Shown here piece by piece: positions 1-11,444 of a stretch of DNA of 64,000 nt. Every line of letters starts with the position of its first letter. Positions within the stretch are counted from its first letter, which is position 1. The stretch spans positions 1,707,501-1,771,500 of the forward strand of contig JAOTOL010001556.1 in the NCBI GenBank assembly GCA_034440575.1. Direction: 5' to 3'. The notes beneath the pieces are model-generated. The model made no database searches and was not told where the DNA came from. It saw only the letters and a list, made by a program, of their open reading frames with translations. The DNA comes from Imbricaverruca yamaguchii. Taxonomy: Eukaryota; Arthropoda; Thecostraca; Neoverrucidae. The position numbers and the translations under genes are program-made.

Positions 1-489
1 AAAGGTTCCATATGGTCGGGGTTCCACGAAATATGCTTGGGAGATGACAAATATAAAAAATGCGTACCAAAGATGCATTCGTTACTTGTTATGATGAATT
101 TTCAGTAAAGACGCAAACAAAGAAATTAAAATTGACCATCCCAGGGAGAGTGGTACACCAGGGAAATCATTCCAGGGCGATGGCTTTCGTAATATTTTTC
201 CTCTTTGCACACACGGCCTGATCTGTTGACATGACTATGGCTGTTGCAGAAGTAACGCGCCCTGTACCCGGTGTGAGTGGCAGACAGACCGACAGCCAGC
301 CCCTTCCAACTCAGTGGAAACCCGAATACTTCACAGTCCTTCAGCAATGCATTTTGTCTTTCATTAATACATTGTGCTGTTCATCACTAACTACCGACTT
401 TTCATTCCACCTCTGAGAAAACAACACCACCTCAAAGTAAACAACCGGATGAAAGATATCCGTAATCAAAAATCAGTAGCATTTGCGTG

Positions 490-557
<68 letters not shown>

Positions 558-853
558 ATATATATATATATATACGTTAATACATAATCGTGCAACATCT
601 TTTCACTTCCTTTTGCCGTCGTACACTTCTTGGTATCCTTGGAGTGTTTTGGTGTCACTATCTATCTATCTGCCACCAGAATATGATCCCAGAATATAAT
701 GAAGGAATTCCTGATGATTTGGACCCCCTGCCATGATTTCATGACGGGTTCCCGCTGCCGTAATGCATGCATAATGTGATATAACAGTCCCTTTTACTTC
801 CTGTCCTCATGCAGTTCTTGGTATCCCAATGTGGAAATACCTTTAGAATATGA
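1..853. other. No gene seen
   Basis: This AT-rich stretch shows no domain or credible coding frame. Its only clear structure is the TA tract annotated separately. The open frame in the hAT transposase begins directly after a stop at 851-853. Confidence 0.5.
494..574. repeat. (TA)n microsatellite
   Basis: A near-pure TA dinucleotide tract is interrupted by a few GATATA units near 540-556. Small apparent frames across it encode only alternating Ile/Tyr and are not genes. Confidence 0.95.
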
Positions 854-2003
854 TCTCTTCATTGCACAGCGCATCGTCTCAACCTGGTGGTCCAGGGGGC
901 GCTGAACGGTGTGCGGGAGGTCCGCGACGCCGTGCAGGAGGTCGCCCGCTTGGTGGCGTTCTACCGCGACTCGCCAAAGAGGCTGGTGGCGCTAGAGCAT
1001 GCCGGCGCCCAGACGTCGCTCCGTCCGCTCTGCCCCACCCGGTGGACCTGCAGCGAGGCGTGCCTGGCCTCGCTTCGCAGAGAGTATAGACCCCTCCTAG
1101 CCAGCCTGGAGGACATCGCCGACGACCCGACGAGTCGCCCGGAGGTGGCCGGCACCGCCAGTGGGTTCAGCAGGCTACTGCGCGACTTTGGTTTTTTCTA
1201 CGGGTTCCGGCTTGCGCTGCTGCTGCTGGGGCTGACTACGCCGGCCATGCGCTCAGTGCAGGGTCGCTCGCAGTCGGTGTCGGCCAACCTCCAGGTGATC
1301 AGTACCCTGCGAGAGGTCGTCATGTCCCAGCGCAAGTGTTTTGGGCGCTTCTGTGAGGAGGTGGTGCGCGATGCGGAGCGCTTTGGCGTGGATCGGCCTC
1401 GACTGCGGCGCCAGACGCGTCCGCCCCGTCGTCTCGACGAGGGCGTCACACCCCACCACCCCGCTACACCCGATGAGCACTACTCCCGAGTGTACCGGGA
1501 GGCCGTGGACTGGCTGGCCGGCGCCACGACGTTACGCCTCAGACGAGCCGGCTTTGGCCACGGGCGAGCGTGCCCTGCTCACGGCAGATGGCGCGGCGCT
1601 GACGGAGACTGCGAAGTTATACAGCATGGACCTGGACCGACTCCGCCTGCACAGCCAGATGCTGGGAGACGTAGCGCGGCAGAGGGAGGCACCTCTGTCC
1701 ACCTTGGACGATGTTGTGGCCCTGCTGCGCGATGACGGCCTGCGCCAGGTGCTGCCGGCCGCCACCACACTGCTGCGAGTCATCCTCACTGCCCCAGCAA
1801 CCACGTGCACCGCCGAACGCCTGTTCAGCCTGCTCCGGCGCCTCAAGAGCTGGCTCCGCTCCACGATGAGCCAGGAGCGGCTCAACCACGCCGCCATGCT
1901 CGCCACCTACCCCGAGGTCCTGGACGCACTGGACTGGGAGGCCGAACTGAGGCTGTTCGCCGCCCAGTCGGCTCAACTAGTCAACGTGTTTGGCCGTTGG
2001 TAG
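854..2003 (+). pseudogene. hAT-superfamily transposase (ZMYM1-like), frameshifted
   Basis: A GC-rich transposase remnant in AT-rich surroundings. The frame opens at 854 with no ATG and quickly shows the hAT hallmark C-T-A-H-R-L-N-L-V (863-889). A CPTRW block follows near 1033-1047, then the helical region typical of ZMYM1-like hAT proteins. The reading frame changes at about 1510-1550. The second frame runs to a TAG at 2001-2003 and carries the C-terminal hAT dimerisation region with the block AERLFSLLRRLKSW (about 1813-1854). The N-terminal zinc finger and the first part of the catalytic core are missing, so this is a 5'-truncated, broken copy, unless missing exons or an intron explain the gap. 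It would have cut and pasted DNA in the nucleus. Calling the superfamily is secure; the source element is not known. A 35-bp satellite starts about 60 bases after its stop. Confidence 0.85.
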
Positions 2004-2061
2004 CGTCCACCTACAGGTGTTGCTGCGGTGCGATCGAGTGCCGCTGGTGTCGCTCAGCCTA

Positions 2062-3333
2062 GTGCTGCGGCCCTGGCCCGCCACAGTGGAAGGTGTGCTT
2101 CGCGACCTAGGTCCGCCACAGTGGACGGTATGCTTCCCGACCTAGGTACGCCACAGTGGACGGTGTGCTCTGGGGCCCTGGTCCGCCACAGTGGACGGTG
2201 TGCTCCTCGGCCCTGGCTCGCCACAGTGGACGGTGTGCTCCTTGGCCCTGGCTAGCCACAGTGGACGGCGTGCTCCACGGTGTCGGTCCGCCACAGTGGA
2301 CGGTGTGCTCCGCGGCCCTGGTCCGCCACAGTGGACGGTGTGCTCCTCGGCCCTGGCTCGCCACAGTGGACGGTGTGCTCCTTGGCCCTGGCTCGCCACA
2401 GTGGACGGCGTGCTCCACGGTGTCGGTCCGCCACAGTGGACGGTGTGCTCCGTGGCCCTGGTCCGCCACAGTGGACGGTGTGCTCCGCGGCCCTGGTCCG
2501 CCACAGTGGACGGTGTGCTCCTCGGCCCTGGCTCGCCACAGTGGACGGTGTGCTCCTTGGCCCTGGCTCGCCACAGTGGACGGCGTGCTCCACGGTGTCG
2601 GTCCGCCACAGTGGACGGTGTGCTCCTCGGCCCTGGTCCGCCACAGTGGACGGTGTGCTCCACGGCCCTGGTCCGCCACAGTGGACGGTGTGCTTCGCGA
2701 CCTAGGTCCGCCACAGTGGACGGTGTGCTCCTCGGCCCTGGCTCGCCACAGTGGACGGTGTGCTCCACGGTGTCGGTCCGCCACAGTGGACGGTGTGCTC
2801 CTCGGCCCTGGTCCGCCACAGTGGACGGTGTACTTCACGGCCATGATCCGCCACAGTGGACGGTGTGCTCCTCGGCCCTGGCCCGCCACAGTGGATGGTG
2901 TGCTCCTCGGCCCTGGCTCGCCACAGTGGACGGTGTGCTCCTTGGCCCTGGCTAGCCACAGTGGACGGTGTGCTCCACGGCGTCGGTCCGCCACAGTGGA
3001 CAGTGTACTCCACGGTCCTGGTCTGCTACAGTGGACGGTGTGCTCCGCAGCCCCGGTCTGCAACAGTGGACGGTGTGCTCCACGGCGTTGGTCCGCCACA
3101 GTGGACGGTGTGCTCCGCAGCCCCGGTCCGCCACAGTTGACGGTGTGCTCCGCAGCCCCGGTCTGCCACAGTTGATGGTGTGCTCCACGGCGTCGGTTCG
3201 CCACAGTGGAGGTGTGCTCCGCAACTCTGGTTTTCCACAGTGGACGGCGCACTCCACGGCTCAGGTCCACTAAGGTTGATGACGTATTATATGGCCCCGG
3301 TCTGCCACAGTGGACGGCGTGCTCCACGACTCA
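2062..3333. repeat. 35-bp satellite array, about 36 copies
   Basis: The unit contains CCACAGTGGACGGTGTGCT followed by a variable half. Period is 35 bp (for example starts at 2291 and 2326). Variants recur in order: CTCGGCCCTGG, CTTGGCCCTGG, CCACGGTGTCGG, CGCGGCCCTGG, giving a higher-order repeat of four or five units (140-175 bp) between about 2200 and 2650. Copies decay after 3000. The unit lacks stops in several frames on both strands, which makes long but meaningless open frames of up to 406 codons. Confidence 0.95.
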
Positions 3334-4853
3334 GCTGTTTCTGTATTTTGCCATCCACAACATTATCATCTTTACCAAATTATCCTCTCGTCCTTTCCAT
3401 TCGGAGGTTTTATGGTGCTCTTCGACAATTATCTGTTCAGTGGTAATGTGCTCATAATTCACTGGAAACTGCGAAGTGGGATTCTAAAGGCACAGGTTCG
3501 AAGGAAAATATATGTATTCGGTCACTCAGCAATTGTCTTCTCTTCATCCAGGATTACAAAGTACAAATCCAGCCCTGGTAGAACGTGTGTACTCCACAGT
3601 TCTGGTCCGTCGAAGTGGACGACGTGAGATTAGTTCCGGCTTTGCATCGTCTCTCCGAGCAGTTTTCTATGCATTAGGTATGGGCGCAAAATGGCCAAGG
3701 CCGCCGACGCGCCCTGAAACACAAATCCTCCATCTGTACATAAATTACCACTTTGCGGCATACTACCGGTCACCTTACCATCAACAGGTACCAATGTATT
3801 TCATGTATTAATATTTCCCTATTCGTCACAGCTCTGCCATTTTTACCTTCAAATTTGGTCCGGTCACCCGATGTCGGGTCATTGGTTGTCCACCCAGTGT
3901 CACGTAGCACTACTTGCGTGACTCTAAAACCAAATTCAAAATTGACTGCAAGAAACAGTAGCATATGGCATAAGACGACGGTACGTGTGCAATATAGCCG
4001 AAGCAGCTGACGTTTTTCCAACGTTCCAACGTTTTTCCAAGAATTCCAACCACACACGACACAACAGTGTAGAATATTTTGACACTGGACCTGATCCTAC
4101 GTGATTCGTCTTGTCAGGTATTTCGAGGCAGAATGCCCATACCACACTTTTATCATGTTCTGCATGGAAAGTGCAGAACGATGAGAAGACGGAATTTGAA
4201 CTGACCTCAGTTTATTATCCTTGACCTTACTTAATATTTAGAGATATCCGGATTGTTTGATTTGATGTAAGAACATTATGATCTGAATTTTGCTTCGGTA
4301 TGCTGCAATTACTGCGAATGGCGGCAGTTGAGACATTGGAATATTACCCTCTGACCCATCCAAAGTCAATTTACAAGGGGAAGTAAAAGTGAAATTTTCC
4401 ATTGCAGTCAAAAAGGAAAGGATAGTGTGGTTCAGAAACTATCAAAGGTATGGGAAACTGAACACTGATCCTTCCGCGAGGATGCAGATAATTACAAGTG
4501 CCAACGGGGTTGCGGTAAAACATGGTCCTGTTGCGACACACTCGTGGCCGGGTCCATGCCAATTCCGCCGAGTTGGAAACTTTATTTTTGCCACTGTTCG
4601 CATTTTTCTAAGTTTTCTCCTTTATATTTTCGACCCAGACAAAGAAATCATTTGAGCTGACACATCCATTGCAAAACCATCGGTTGGCCCTTCTGGGAAT
4701 CTCGAGAGCTGACCTCGGACATTTGGCCGTGACCGGAGAGGCACTTACCCAGTGTTAAACATTCTTGCCCTTCCCTGCGCCATTGGGTACGGACGGAGTC
4801 TTCAGACTATTGTAGAAAAAAGATCAAATAGGAAAACGATTGCACCGATCGAT
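3334..4853. other. No gene seen
   Basis: AT-rich single-copy-looking DNA. No frame shows a recognisable domain or a plausible splice structure. A CCACAGT-like satellite echo appears near 3594-3620. Confidence 0.4.
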
Positions 4854-6212
4854 GTCTGTGATCCGTCGTGCATTTCAGTTTGCTTGGTGTCGTGCGTGGC
4901 GGCTAACCAGTCTCGGCGATCACAGTGACTTCATCAATGCATCAGTGGACATTGTTTTCGATGTCTCCCGCTTTTGTGAAAGCTGTGTCCCTTCCCCGAC
5001 CCTGAACTCTTCTCCACCACTACTTCGGATTCGCCCCTCCCCAATGTTAGCCATCAAGGAAATACTTCCACCCATTGTCATCACATTTCAGGTCTGTTGT
5101 GCTCAGGTGCTCCATCGAGGTCGGTGTGTTTTAGCCTGCGTAGGGGCGCTGAAACATTTTGTTAAGCCGTTGTGTGTTTATTGCTGTTGGAGTGGGGGAA
5201 GGTGTGTGTGGCGGTGACGATGGACCCGAGCCCACTGTATGACACTAGTCACATGCTATGACTCATGTGTTTTTATGTTGGCGCACACTGTGCACTGCTC
5301 TGTTACTCATGTGATTTCACATGTTGGGCGATTTTGCCTTTTAGTGATGATGCTGAATAACATTAGCATCGTAAAATAAAAATAACATTTCTGAGATCTG
5401 AAAATGAAGTTGGAGAAGTCCGATTAGTTTTTTGTTTGTGGGTGGAGGGGGTCTATTGCATTGACACTTCGGCCCCCGATGTTTTTCAAAAATCGACACC
5501 TCTGATTGCGTTTATTCATGTATGTGATCTGTTGTGCATTTTAGTTTGCTTCGTGTCGTGCGTGGTAACTGACTAGACTCGGCAATCACGATAACTACAT
5601 CAATGCACGTGCTTGATCAGAGGACATTGTTTTCGATTGCTATGATCTTGTGGAAGCTGTGCCCCCTTCCCGACCCTGAACTTGCCCAACCAAAACTTTG
5701 GCTTCGCCCTTCCTAATGTTATGCACCGAGGACATGCCTTCACCCGTCGTCATCGCAGTTCAGTCCTGCTGTGCTCCGATGCTCCATCAAGGCCGGTGTG
5801 TTTTAGCCTGCATATGGGCGCATACATATTTTACTTAAGCCGTTGTGTTGTTGGTGTGAGTGGAGTGAGGGGAGGGTGACGGTGACGTTGAGGATATAGA
5901 TGACGTTTACGATGACGATGGACCCGAGTCCACTGTATGACACTAGTCGCATGCTATAACTCACAGTTTTTATGTTGATATGCACTGTGCATTGATCTTT
6001 TGTTTATGTGGTATCACCTGTTACTGGGCGATTTTCCCGTTGGCGAAGATGCTGAATAAACATAAACATACACATCGTCAAACACAAATCATAATTATTG
6101 AGGTCTGAAAATATAGTGGGCGAAATCCGATGAGTTTTTCTTGGGTGGGGGAGGGGGAGGGGGTCTGATACACTTCGGCCCCCGCAATGTTTTTCACAAA
6201 TCGACACCCCTG
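4854..6212. repeat. Diverged tandem duplication of a 0.65-0.7 kb unit
   Basis: Unit 1 (about 4854-5507) and unit 2 (about 5520-6212) share the same order of blocks. These are a start like TGTGATCYGTYGTGCATTT, the block CCCTTCCCGACCCTGAAC, then CTCCATCRAGGYCGGTGTGTTTTAGCCTGC, and an end like TTTTTCAMAAATCGACACC. They differ by many substitutions and short indels, so the duplication is old. No coding potential is shared between the units. Confidence 0.75.
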
Positions 6213-6391
6213 CCATCTTTGTCTAGCTCTAGCAAACAATTTCCCTGCCAAAGTAATGCATGTATTGTCCATATTCCACCATGGCTTAATAATGCAACCC
6301 TGCATTGTCTATATTATGAAAGGATATAACAGGAAGAATACGGTGAAAACCCACTAGGCTTATCAGTGGAAAGGACAATTTAGAATATGGT

Positions 6392-6551
6392 GATGGTTAT
6401 TGGTTGTACTACATACACTTCGACCGTTGGGTCATGTAGCGTCGCCGATCTCTCATGCACAATGGCCGCGGGCGAAGAGCAGGGACAAGTGAGACTTGAA
6501 CCCAGTCTTTCGATTATGCTACGAGCAACTTACTCCTAGACTACACGTCCC
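6392..6551 (-). mobile_element. tRNA-derived SINE, shared-core family, copy A
   Basis: Read on the minus strand from 6551, a tRNA-like head carries a B-box-like GGTTCAAGTCT. It is followed by a core with GGCGACGCTACATGA (about 6427-6449) and a short tail ending ACCAATAACC. The same core occurs at 19406-19560 and 50859-51022 behind different heads. Internal polymerase III promoter boxes are expected for this class. Confidence 0.65.
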
Positions 6552-6642
6552 TTTTCTGGGTTCGGTTGGGTTTCTCAATTGCAATGGCAACGCCAATAAT
6601 ACTTCAGCCGGGACTACGTGCCACTCTCCCTCTCTTTCTCTT

Positions 6643-6930
<288 letters not shown>

Positions 6931-7029
6931 GAAGTGTGGACGGCCATGCTTATCTCTGGGACACATCGCCTGCGTGTGTTTGTTCGGGGTGAACTGCATC
7001 CACGTGTGCGTCCAACCCCTTGAGTGTAG

Positions 7030-7110
7030 TGTCCCCACGATGATTGATTGATTATTTGGGCTTAAGGGCGCGCCGACTACGAGGTCATTTAGCACCCTAA
7101 ACCAAGAGAC
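7030..7110 (-). mobile_element. SINE/LINE 3' tail fragment
   Basis: On the minus strand the segment ends GGCGCGCCCTTAAGCCC followed by (AATC)n. This matches the 3' end of the I-group LINE at 59262-59330 and tails at 9824, 36988 and 48368. A second, shorter relative lies at about 7325-7372. The sequence between shows no gene. Confidence 0.6.
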
Positions 7111-7385
7111 AGAGCATGCAGTGGAAGACCCCAGGTTCACCCAGACCCAAGGTGCACACTTCCAAATCAAGCATCAAGGTCATGCTAATTGCATTCTTCG
7201 ACCAGAAGGAGGGGTCAGACAGTCAAACAGCAAATCCTTAATCGCCTCCATGAGCGGGTTTTGCGCATCAGGCGGGCTCTGTGGCCGGCTCTGGGTTTCA
7301 TCACTGACATTCACACTTGGAGTGGATCGGAGTTTAGGGGCGCGTCGACATCTAGGGTCATTTTGCACATTTACGCATGATTTAC

Positions 7386-9823
7386 ACTCCAAAGTTACCC
7401 AGGCAGTTTGTGGAATGGCAAACATGTGATATATTGATAGGCAAGGATAGCCTAGTATGCACCAAGGACACCATGGAATTCAGAGTAAATAAAACTTTTG
7501 CTGCAATACATACCTTCTTCCACAGGATGCTTTGGAGATGGATGTGCTCCAGAAGGTTGGTCAGGGTTGGAGTTGGAGGTGGATGGAGGAGCACTGTGAA
7601 GGACAACATATGGTTCAAAGGATGCTTCTTTCTGTTTATATTAACAATACAGGTAATGAGGCAATGCTCTCACTAATGGACATTTATTGTGTCCTGAGTG
7701 AGCAGTAGGATCATGATGGGTTCTTGTGATATAGACAACAGAAATAATGGCATGATGTACCTTTTAGACTCCAGTGGGAATGGCGGATTCGCCCATAAGT
7801 GAATTTTTAAGCTGACTGATATATCAATTAGCAGGAAATCTACAAGTATAAATCAATGCAATAAATCAAGGCAAGAAATGTGTTGCATATTACTACTGTG
7901 CAGGTTTACCTAGTGCTGTGACATTGCTCCTGGTTTTGGGGAGAAAGTATTGTTTGAAAGTCATGGGCAAATGTAATGTTTGTCCATAACTTTGTGGGCT
8001 CATTGATGGGGAAACAAAACATTTGCCCAGAAATGAGCCATTATGTGTGACATCCCACTTTTTTGTCTTTCTTAAGTCGAACGTAGTCTATGTCTTAGTC
8101 TGACGACAATTCTAGACCACACGATTTCTTTATCAAAAATGTCTCACTCGTGTGTATATGCTTGCACAAAGTTGTTTGAAAAGCCCTCACAACGCCATTC
8201 AATCTCGAATCAGATACGGTCGGTTCTGTTCATTACGATTGACATTCGGCCTGCACCCGAGTCGTTAGTGGGACCGCAAGGAGAAACTCATCAGCCGGTG
8301 TCGTGCGATATTTCTGGATCGTGGGCGTCTAGTTTGTTTCTCAGCTCCGACGATGAGTGTGCTTTATGTCCTGTATGTACGGTGCATTTACCGCACAGAC
8401 TCCATGTGGCAGTTGTATGCGTCACCAACTACAAGTATGGCGCGGTGACGAGGAAGCCACCTGGCATGCACGGTGACTGTTCCGTCCTGAGTTAGATTCA
8501 GACCCGCAGCCTCTCAGATGGCGGTTATGGGCTTTGCTACTTTACTCGGATGTCTTGATTCCGGACACATTTACCTTTTCAGAGAGCATGCTGCAGAATT
8601 ATTACATGTTAATCCAAACTTCAAGTTGCGATAAATGGCTTCTATCCATGCACGCAGGGGTGTAGCTATGCTAATGTGACGGGAACCTAATATGTTTTTA
8701 GGGGCCCCGACCTTCACAAAAAGTTAAACAGTTCTTGAATTTCGACGGTTATATGTTTCCGTCACCATTGTACAGCGACCACCCGACTGGTAGTGTCTAA
8801 CTGCAGAACCATGCCACGTAGCCAGCGTACAGCGACCACCCAGGTAGCTTTTGGACGGGCGGGGTAATGGCATCGACGACTGTAGTCCGTCCTTGGTTAC
8901 GTCGTGTCTCATGTTGCCGTGTGGCACGTATGCGTTACCTTGCCAACAGCCCCTCCCCCACACACAGTGTAATTACCGTACGCCAGCGCTATGCCAGACG
9001 CCCGGCGATGGGCAATTTACGTGATGGATCGGTCTCATTATTTGCTCCCGCCGGTATCTTTCCAATTTACTGACCCATTCCTGTGCACGTGGTGGAGGCT
9101 TCTTGTGCCCTTTTGCCGCAGCAGCAGCATGGTTTTTGTGCATGTTCAGAAGTATGGTCCGATGTTGCAACATCCAGGAGAGTGGAACGTGGGTGGGTGG
9201 TGGGGGGGGGGGGAGGGTGAGGTGAGAGTTGCATCGGTACATCGGGTTCTATGCTGTACTCGATATAGCATAGAACATTTAATATGTAAACGACCCGCGC
9301 CACTTTTAATATTTGACAGTTGGATGATGGCTGATGCATTCTGTACCAACTCGTCGAGATACAAGACCGCATCGGCAGGAAATCCGCTGATGTTGCCGTC
9401 ACTTTCGTCCGGTGTGACGTCACCAGTGGTGGACAGAGTCGACCGGCAGGCATGCGAGGAAAGGCTGAGCAGATGCATCATAAGGCAAGTGAGGTACGTA
9501 TATACCTAGGTATATGCCATGCGATCCATAATTTTGTATTGCGGGGTGGTTGGGGGCCCTTATTCTGGAGGGGCGTGTGGGCTATCCTGAATTCATCACC
9601 GAGTTCCATGCACTGACAGTGAACTACAACTAAGGCATCAGAGTACCAGTGTGAACATGAGGCGCCTAAAATGGTGCTGGACCTGCCAGGGCAAGTTTCA
9701 AAAGCCGGGGTAGTCGAATTTCCACGCGTATCAGTCGTAGGCGCATTGCCTTTAGTGTATATACAGATGCGCCTTGAAACAGGCATCCACAGCTTGAATG
9801 ATTTCAGATGCGAAACATGCGCC
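7386..9823. other. No gene seen
   Basis: Mostly unique AT-rich DNA. It has a G-run at 9202-9211 but no frame with a recognisable domain. A moderately GC-balanced part (8140-8500) has an open frame of 118 codons that I could not match to any family. Confidence 0.35.
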
Positions 9824-9900
9824 TTCTGGTTGGTTGGCTATTGAGTTTTAAGGCGTATCGACCAGGTTTGGTCATTTAGCGCCCATGGCATGGGCCTGAA
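9824..9900 (-). mobile_element. SINE/LINE 3' tail fragment
   Basis: Contains the block TTTGGTCATTTAGCGCCC and a TTGGTTGGCTATT edge on the plus strand. It aligns with the shared LINE/SINE tail seen at 7030, 36988, 48368 and 59262. Confidence 0.5.
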
Positions 9901-10000
9901 GGCAGTATTAAAAGCAGAAATAAAGAACCACTTTCAATCTCCGGCGCTGAATCCGTATTTCCGGAACACCAATCAATCGCGATATCACCGAGCTACAGGG

Positions 10001-10285
10001 ACCCGATGATGACCGTCAGCTGTAGTGCGGGGACTGGATGTTGACCGCCAGCTGTGGTGCGGGGACTGGATGTTGACCGCCAGCTGTGGTGCGGGGACCG
10101 GATGCTGACCACCAGCTGTGTTACGGGGACCGGATGTTGACCGCCAGCTTTGTTGCGGGCACCGGATGGTGACCGCCAGCTGTGGTGCGGGGACCGGATT
10201 GTGACCACCAGCTGTGGTGCAGGGACCGGATGGTGACCGCCAGCTGTGGTGCGGGGACCGGATGGTGACCACCAGCTGTGGTGCG
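10001..10285. repeat. 32-bp minisatellite, about 9 copies
   Basis: The unit is like GATGTTGACCGCCAGCTGTG plus GTGCGGGGACCG, with starts spaced 32 bp (10036, 10068 and so on). Open frames over it are repeat artefacts. Confidence 0.95.
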
Positions 10286-11261
10286 ATATCTATTGTGTTC
10301 TGCCGATGCGTGCGAATGCCGCTGCAAACCATTTCTTTGAAGAAATATTGAGGACTTGTGGGCAAATATTGTGATGAACATGGGCAAATATCAAAATAAA
10401 AAGAGCGAAAAAAAAACACCTTCAGATACTTTATTGCACGGCGGAAAGTTGTTCAAAGTCAGCCGTCGGTGGGGAAAACCGTGGAAAGCCTCTCTGCCAT
10501 ACAATAGATTGGGTGCAGTTCATGAAAACTATTTGTAAACTGTGCAAACATTTAAATTAACAAATACATTTGGCTCTCAGTGAAAAAGTTGAGAACGCGA
10601 AACACTGTATTTTAATACTCTGTGCACTGCACACTGTACGTTGCTGCAGTTTCAGACGTTTAGTGGTTGGGACGGAACGGGCCTCTGGGCCGCTCAGGCG
10701 ATGTCCATACTTTCGTCAACACAGGCGGCAGTGTGTCACGGTCCCGTCTCACGGCTCTTCCGTTCGGGAGATGCCACACAACCACTCTGCATGAATCATC
10801 CCCTAACGCTGCCACCGAGACAGTAGGCCGACGGAGCCCGGGGTACTTATGTCACGTGGCATGGCGTACCGGCGGGACCAGCTGCTGGCTCTGTGCAGGC
10901 TGAGGCGGCACAAGCTGGGCCTCGTATTGAAACACTTTGTCCAATACAAATAGTGCGAGCACTTTAAAAGGAAATATTGTGGCGCAAGCTGATGAAGCAG
11001 AAAAACTGAAAAGCATATCTGATTATGAGTGAGGAAAAGACATAAATGCAGTAATAAAGAAGGGAACGTGATGGCTGGGCCGGCCCGGTCAGAGCCGTTC
11101 AGCTGAACATTTGTCCTATATACACGGGAGTAAACTACATCAGGTTTCGTGTTCTCCCGAAACTAGGTTGATTGTGCCGTTTTGAAGACGCTTGTTTTCA
11201 AACTTCTGTTTCAGGCCTCGGAAAATTGCATTATCGACGTCTGTTATAGCACACAGCGCAC
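10286..11261. other. No gene seen
   Basis: No domain or splice-consistent coding sequence. It lies beyond the poly(A) signal of the minus-strand cuticle gene. Confidence 0.4.
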
Positions 11262-11267
11262 TTTATT
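11262..11267 (-). terminator. Poly(A) signal AATAAA of the cuticle gene
   Basis: TTTATT on the plus strand reads AATAAA on the minus strand about 180 bases past the cuticle stop codon. A GT-rich stretch follows on the minus strand, as expected for a cleavage site. Confidence 0.6.
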
Positions 11268-11444
11268 CACATAGAGTACAATAAATATCAACAGGGAATA
11301 ATCACAAACGGCAGTCGGGTCGTCCAGCCACCACTCACACTCACACTCACACTCCTCGCACGCACACCCGGCCCTGAGGTAGCCGACTGAAGCACGAAAA
11401 TCGCAGACACTCGAGGGTGACAAGCCCACGTCGCATCGCCTCGC

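Noticed and set aside
2107..3327. 406-codon minus-strand frame and several plus-strand frames
   Set aside because: They cross the 35-bp satellite. The unit lacks stops in several frames on both strands, so length means nothing.
2062..3333. CRISPR-like regular repeats
   Set aside because: Units are contiguous tandem copies with no unique spacers, in a eukaryotic sequence.
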